A stretch of DNA of 64,000 nucleotides from Curtobacterium sp. ZW137. GTDB lineage: Bacteria; Actinomycetota; Actinomycetes; Actinomycetales; Microbacteriaceae. The notes under the pieces are model-generated. The model had not been told where the DNA came from, made no database searches, and saw nothing but the letters and a program-made list of their open reading frames with translations. A program made the translations under genes and the position numbers. Of this stretch, positions 62,614 through 64,000 are shown piece after piece; within the stretch, counting starts at the first letter, position 1, and each line of letters opens with the position of its first letter. The stretch covers positions 168,033 through 232,032 of the forward strand of contig NZ_RJKS01000002.1 in assembly GCF_003762905.1 (NCBI RefSeq). Direction: 5' to 3'.

Positions 62614-63552
62614 ATGCAGCAACGCACCCTCGGCCAGCAGGGGCTCGTCGTCGGCTCGATCGGCTACGGCGCGATGGGCACGACGTACGCATACGGGCCG
62701 GGCGACGACACCGAGTCGATCGCTGCCATCCGCCGCGCCCACGAACTCGGGGTCACCCACTTCGACACCGCCGAGCTCTACGGGTGGGGAACCGGTGAGC
62801 AGCTCCTCGGCACAGCCCTGGCACCGATCCGTGACGAGGTCACCATCGCGACGAAGTTCGGGTTCACCCCGGAGACCTACGCGCCGAACTCGCAGCTCGA
62901 CCACATCCGCGAGGTCGTCGACACGAGCCTCCGCAACCTCGGCACGGACTCGATCGACCTGCTCTACCAGCACATCCACGACCCCGCGGTCCCGATCGAG
63001 GACGTCGTCGGCGTCATGCAGGAGTACGTCCAGGCCGGCAAGGTCCGGTTCCTCGGGCTCTCCAACACCGACGCCGAGAGCATCCGACGCGCGAACGCCG
63101 TGCACCCGATCTCGGTGCTGCAGACGGAGTACTCGATCTTCTCGCGCGAGTCCGAGGACCTGTTCCCCGTCGTCGACGAACTCGGGATCGGCCTGGTCGC
63201 GTACTCACCCCTGGCACGTGGGTTCCTCAGCGGCGCGGTCGGACCGCGGAGCGCGTACGCCCCGGACGACATCCGTCAGTTCCTCGACTGGTGGGCGCCG
63301 GAACACTACGACGCGAACGCCGGCGTCGTCGCCGGACTGACCGAGCTCGCGGCCGCGAAGGGGATCTCGCTCTCCCAGCTTGCCCTCGCGTGGATCCTCG
63401 CGCAGCGAGATGACATCGTCCCGATCCCGGGATCGCGGAACCCCGGACGCGTGGCCGAGAACGTCGCCGCCGCCGACGTGACCTTCACGCCGGAGGAACT
63501 GGCCCGGATCGACGAGCTCGGCCACGGTGTCCGCGGCAAGCGCGCCGGCTGA
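62614..63552 (+). CDS. Aldo/keto reductase
   Basis: 312 residues, NADPH-dependent barrel enzyme. The catalytic tetrad is Asp51, Tyr56, Lys81 and His120 (FDTAELYG; TKFGF; LLYQHIHDP). The C-terminal IPIPGSRNPGRVAENV binds the nucleotide phosphate. Similar enzymes reduce aldehydes or ketones from sugars, lipids or antibiotics; the actual substrate is unknown. GAAAGGA lies before ATG 62614, with TACAGT at 62569-62574 as a possible -10, so it has an ordinary leader, unlike its TetR neighbour. Confidence 0.88.
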   Translation: MQQRTLGQQGLVVGSIGYGAMGTTYAYGPGDDTESIAAIRRAHELGVTHFDTAELYGWGTGEQLLGTALAPIRDEVTIATKFGFTPETYAPNSQLDHIREVVDTSLRNLGTDSIDLLYQHIHDPAVPIEDVVGVMQEYVQAGKVRFLGLSNTDAESIRRANAVHPISVLQTEYSIFSRESEDLFPVVDELGIGLVAYSPLARGFLSGAVGPRSAYAPDDIRQFLDWWAPEHYDANAGVVAGLTELAAAKGISLSQLALAWILAQRDDIVPIPGSRNPGRVAENVAAADVTFTPEELARIDELGHGVRGKRAG

Positions 63553-63570
63553 TCGCGACCGCATCCGGAC

Positions 63571-63604
63571 GGGAGGCCCGGCGCACGCCCGCCCCGGGCC
63601 TCCC
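63571..63604 (+). terminator. Terminator after the aldo/keto reductase gene
   Basis: GGGAGGCCCGG (63571-63581) pairs with CCGGGCCTCCC (63594-63604) across a 12-base loop, 18 bases after the stop codon. It has the same GGACGGGAGGC entry as the gatB and HtrA terminators, in the transcribed orientation. Confidence 0.75.
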
Positions 63605-63664
63605 GCCCGCCCCGCCCCGCCTCCACAGCCGCGCCCGCCCCGCCCCGCCCCTCGCCTCGCAGCC

Positions 63665-64000
63665 GAGCGGGCGAAATGCCCGCGTTCCCCGCGAGCCCAC
63701 CCCGCCATTTCGCCCGCTCGACCCGCGAGTCGCCGAGCCCACGAGCCGACGGGCCGACGAGCCGACGAGCGGGCGAAAGACCAGGGTCCCGCCGGGCGGA
63801 CACCGCGGCATTCCGCCCGCTCAACCGCCCGGGGGCCGAGCGGGCGAAAGACCAGGCCCCCGCCGGGCGGACACCGCGGCATTCCGCCCGCTCAACCGCC
63901 CGGGGGCCGAGCGGGCGAAAGACCAGGCTCCCGCCAGGCGGACACCGCGGCATTCCGCCCGCTCAACCACCCGGGGGCCGAGCGGGCGAAAGACCAGGCT
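63665..64000. repeat. Tandem palindromic array 2, 71-bp period, running off the window
   Basis: A single unit (63665-63719) with perfect GAGCGGGCGAAA ... TTTCGCCCGCTC ends is followed by a GC-rich bridge. Units at exact 71-base spacing then start at 63766, 63837, 63908 and 63979 (the last cut by the window end). In these the right end reads TTCCGCCCGCTC and the centre contains GGCGGACACCGCGGC. The 448 bases from the aldo/keto reductase stop to the window end hold no credible gene; long minus-strand readings across the array change frame because 71 is not a multiple of three. Confidence 0.85.

Noticed and set aside
63205..63953. Several overlapping minus-strand open frames with repeated RCPPGG and FRPLGPRAVERAE segments
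   Set aside because: They are readings through the 71-base array, which shifts frame at each unit; repeated peptides come from DNA repeats, not from a gene.

Overview
This is a very GC-rich, gene-dense actinobacterial chromosome segment. The best match is the family Microbacteriaceae, probably a Curtobacterium-like organism; that assignment rests on gene content and base composition and was not tested by any search. Supporting signs are GatCAB, the murI-rph-rdgB order, small DUF3039 and DUF3097 proteins, a PspC-type envelope-stress system, several ABC sugar importers and many GTG starts. I support 61 protein genes and one tRNA gene. No prophage, insertion sequence, CRISPR array or rRNA gene is visible.

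Layout. 1-7.1 kb: the start of an APC permease, then a LiaF/PspC-like membrane protein divergent from a PspC-fused histidine kinase and its LuxR-type regulator, then a drug-type ABC exporter and a Gly/Gln-rich membrane protein. 7.2-8.1 kb: an AraC/VOC pair. 8.1-15.5 kb: an ABC importer operon ending in an unusual glycerophosphodiesterase-inositol monophosphatase fusion. It has a 22-bp perfect operator-like palindrome in its promoter region and a divergent LacI regulator. 15.5-18.3 kb: two conserved hypothetical genes and a zinc alcohol dehydrogenase. 18.5-25.6 kb: a ROK regulator followed by a CUT1 sugar importer, a GH4 glycosidase and a BadF-type sugar kinase. 25.7-29.8 kb: a lone GAPDH, a GlxA-type regulator, and a methyltransferase/type III polyketide synthase pair.

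29.9-42 kb is mostly housekeeping: gatCAB, a class A penicillin-binding protein, an alpha/beta hydrolase, ligA, mnmA, an MFS transporter and tRNA-Leu(UAG). 42.3-50.0 kb: DedA, rdgB-rph-murI, nicotinate phosphoribosyltransferase, DUF3039, and an ABC exporter whose ATPase carries a charged disordered extension of about 216 residues. 50.3-57.2 kb is a surface-glycopolymer locus resembling wall teichoic acid: nucleotidyltransferase, TagGH-like exporter, TagF-like polymerase, two family 2 glycosyltransferases and a CDP-alcohol phosphatidyltransferase. 57.2-64 kb: an HtrA-like protease with a tyrosine/glycine/glutamine repeat region, an aminotransferase and nitrilase-family amidase pair, a divergent TetR/aldo-keto reductase pair, and two tandem palindromic repeat arrays.

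Three patterns run through the window. Many promoters have a TANNNT -10 hexamer 6 or 7 bases before the start codon, which predicts leaderless mRNAs and helps settle several start sites. Terminator-like hairpins share a CGGGAGGC-type stem, and one of these lies inside the start of a permease gene. Two noncoding tandem arrays, 6.2 kb apart, share the same 12-bp inverted ends (GAGCGGGCGAAA) but have different cores and periods.
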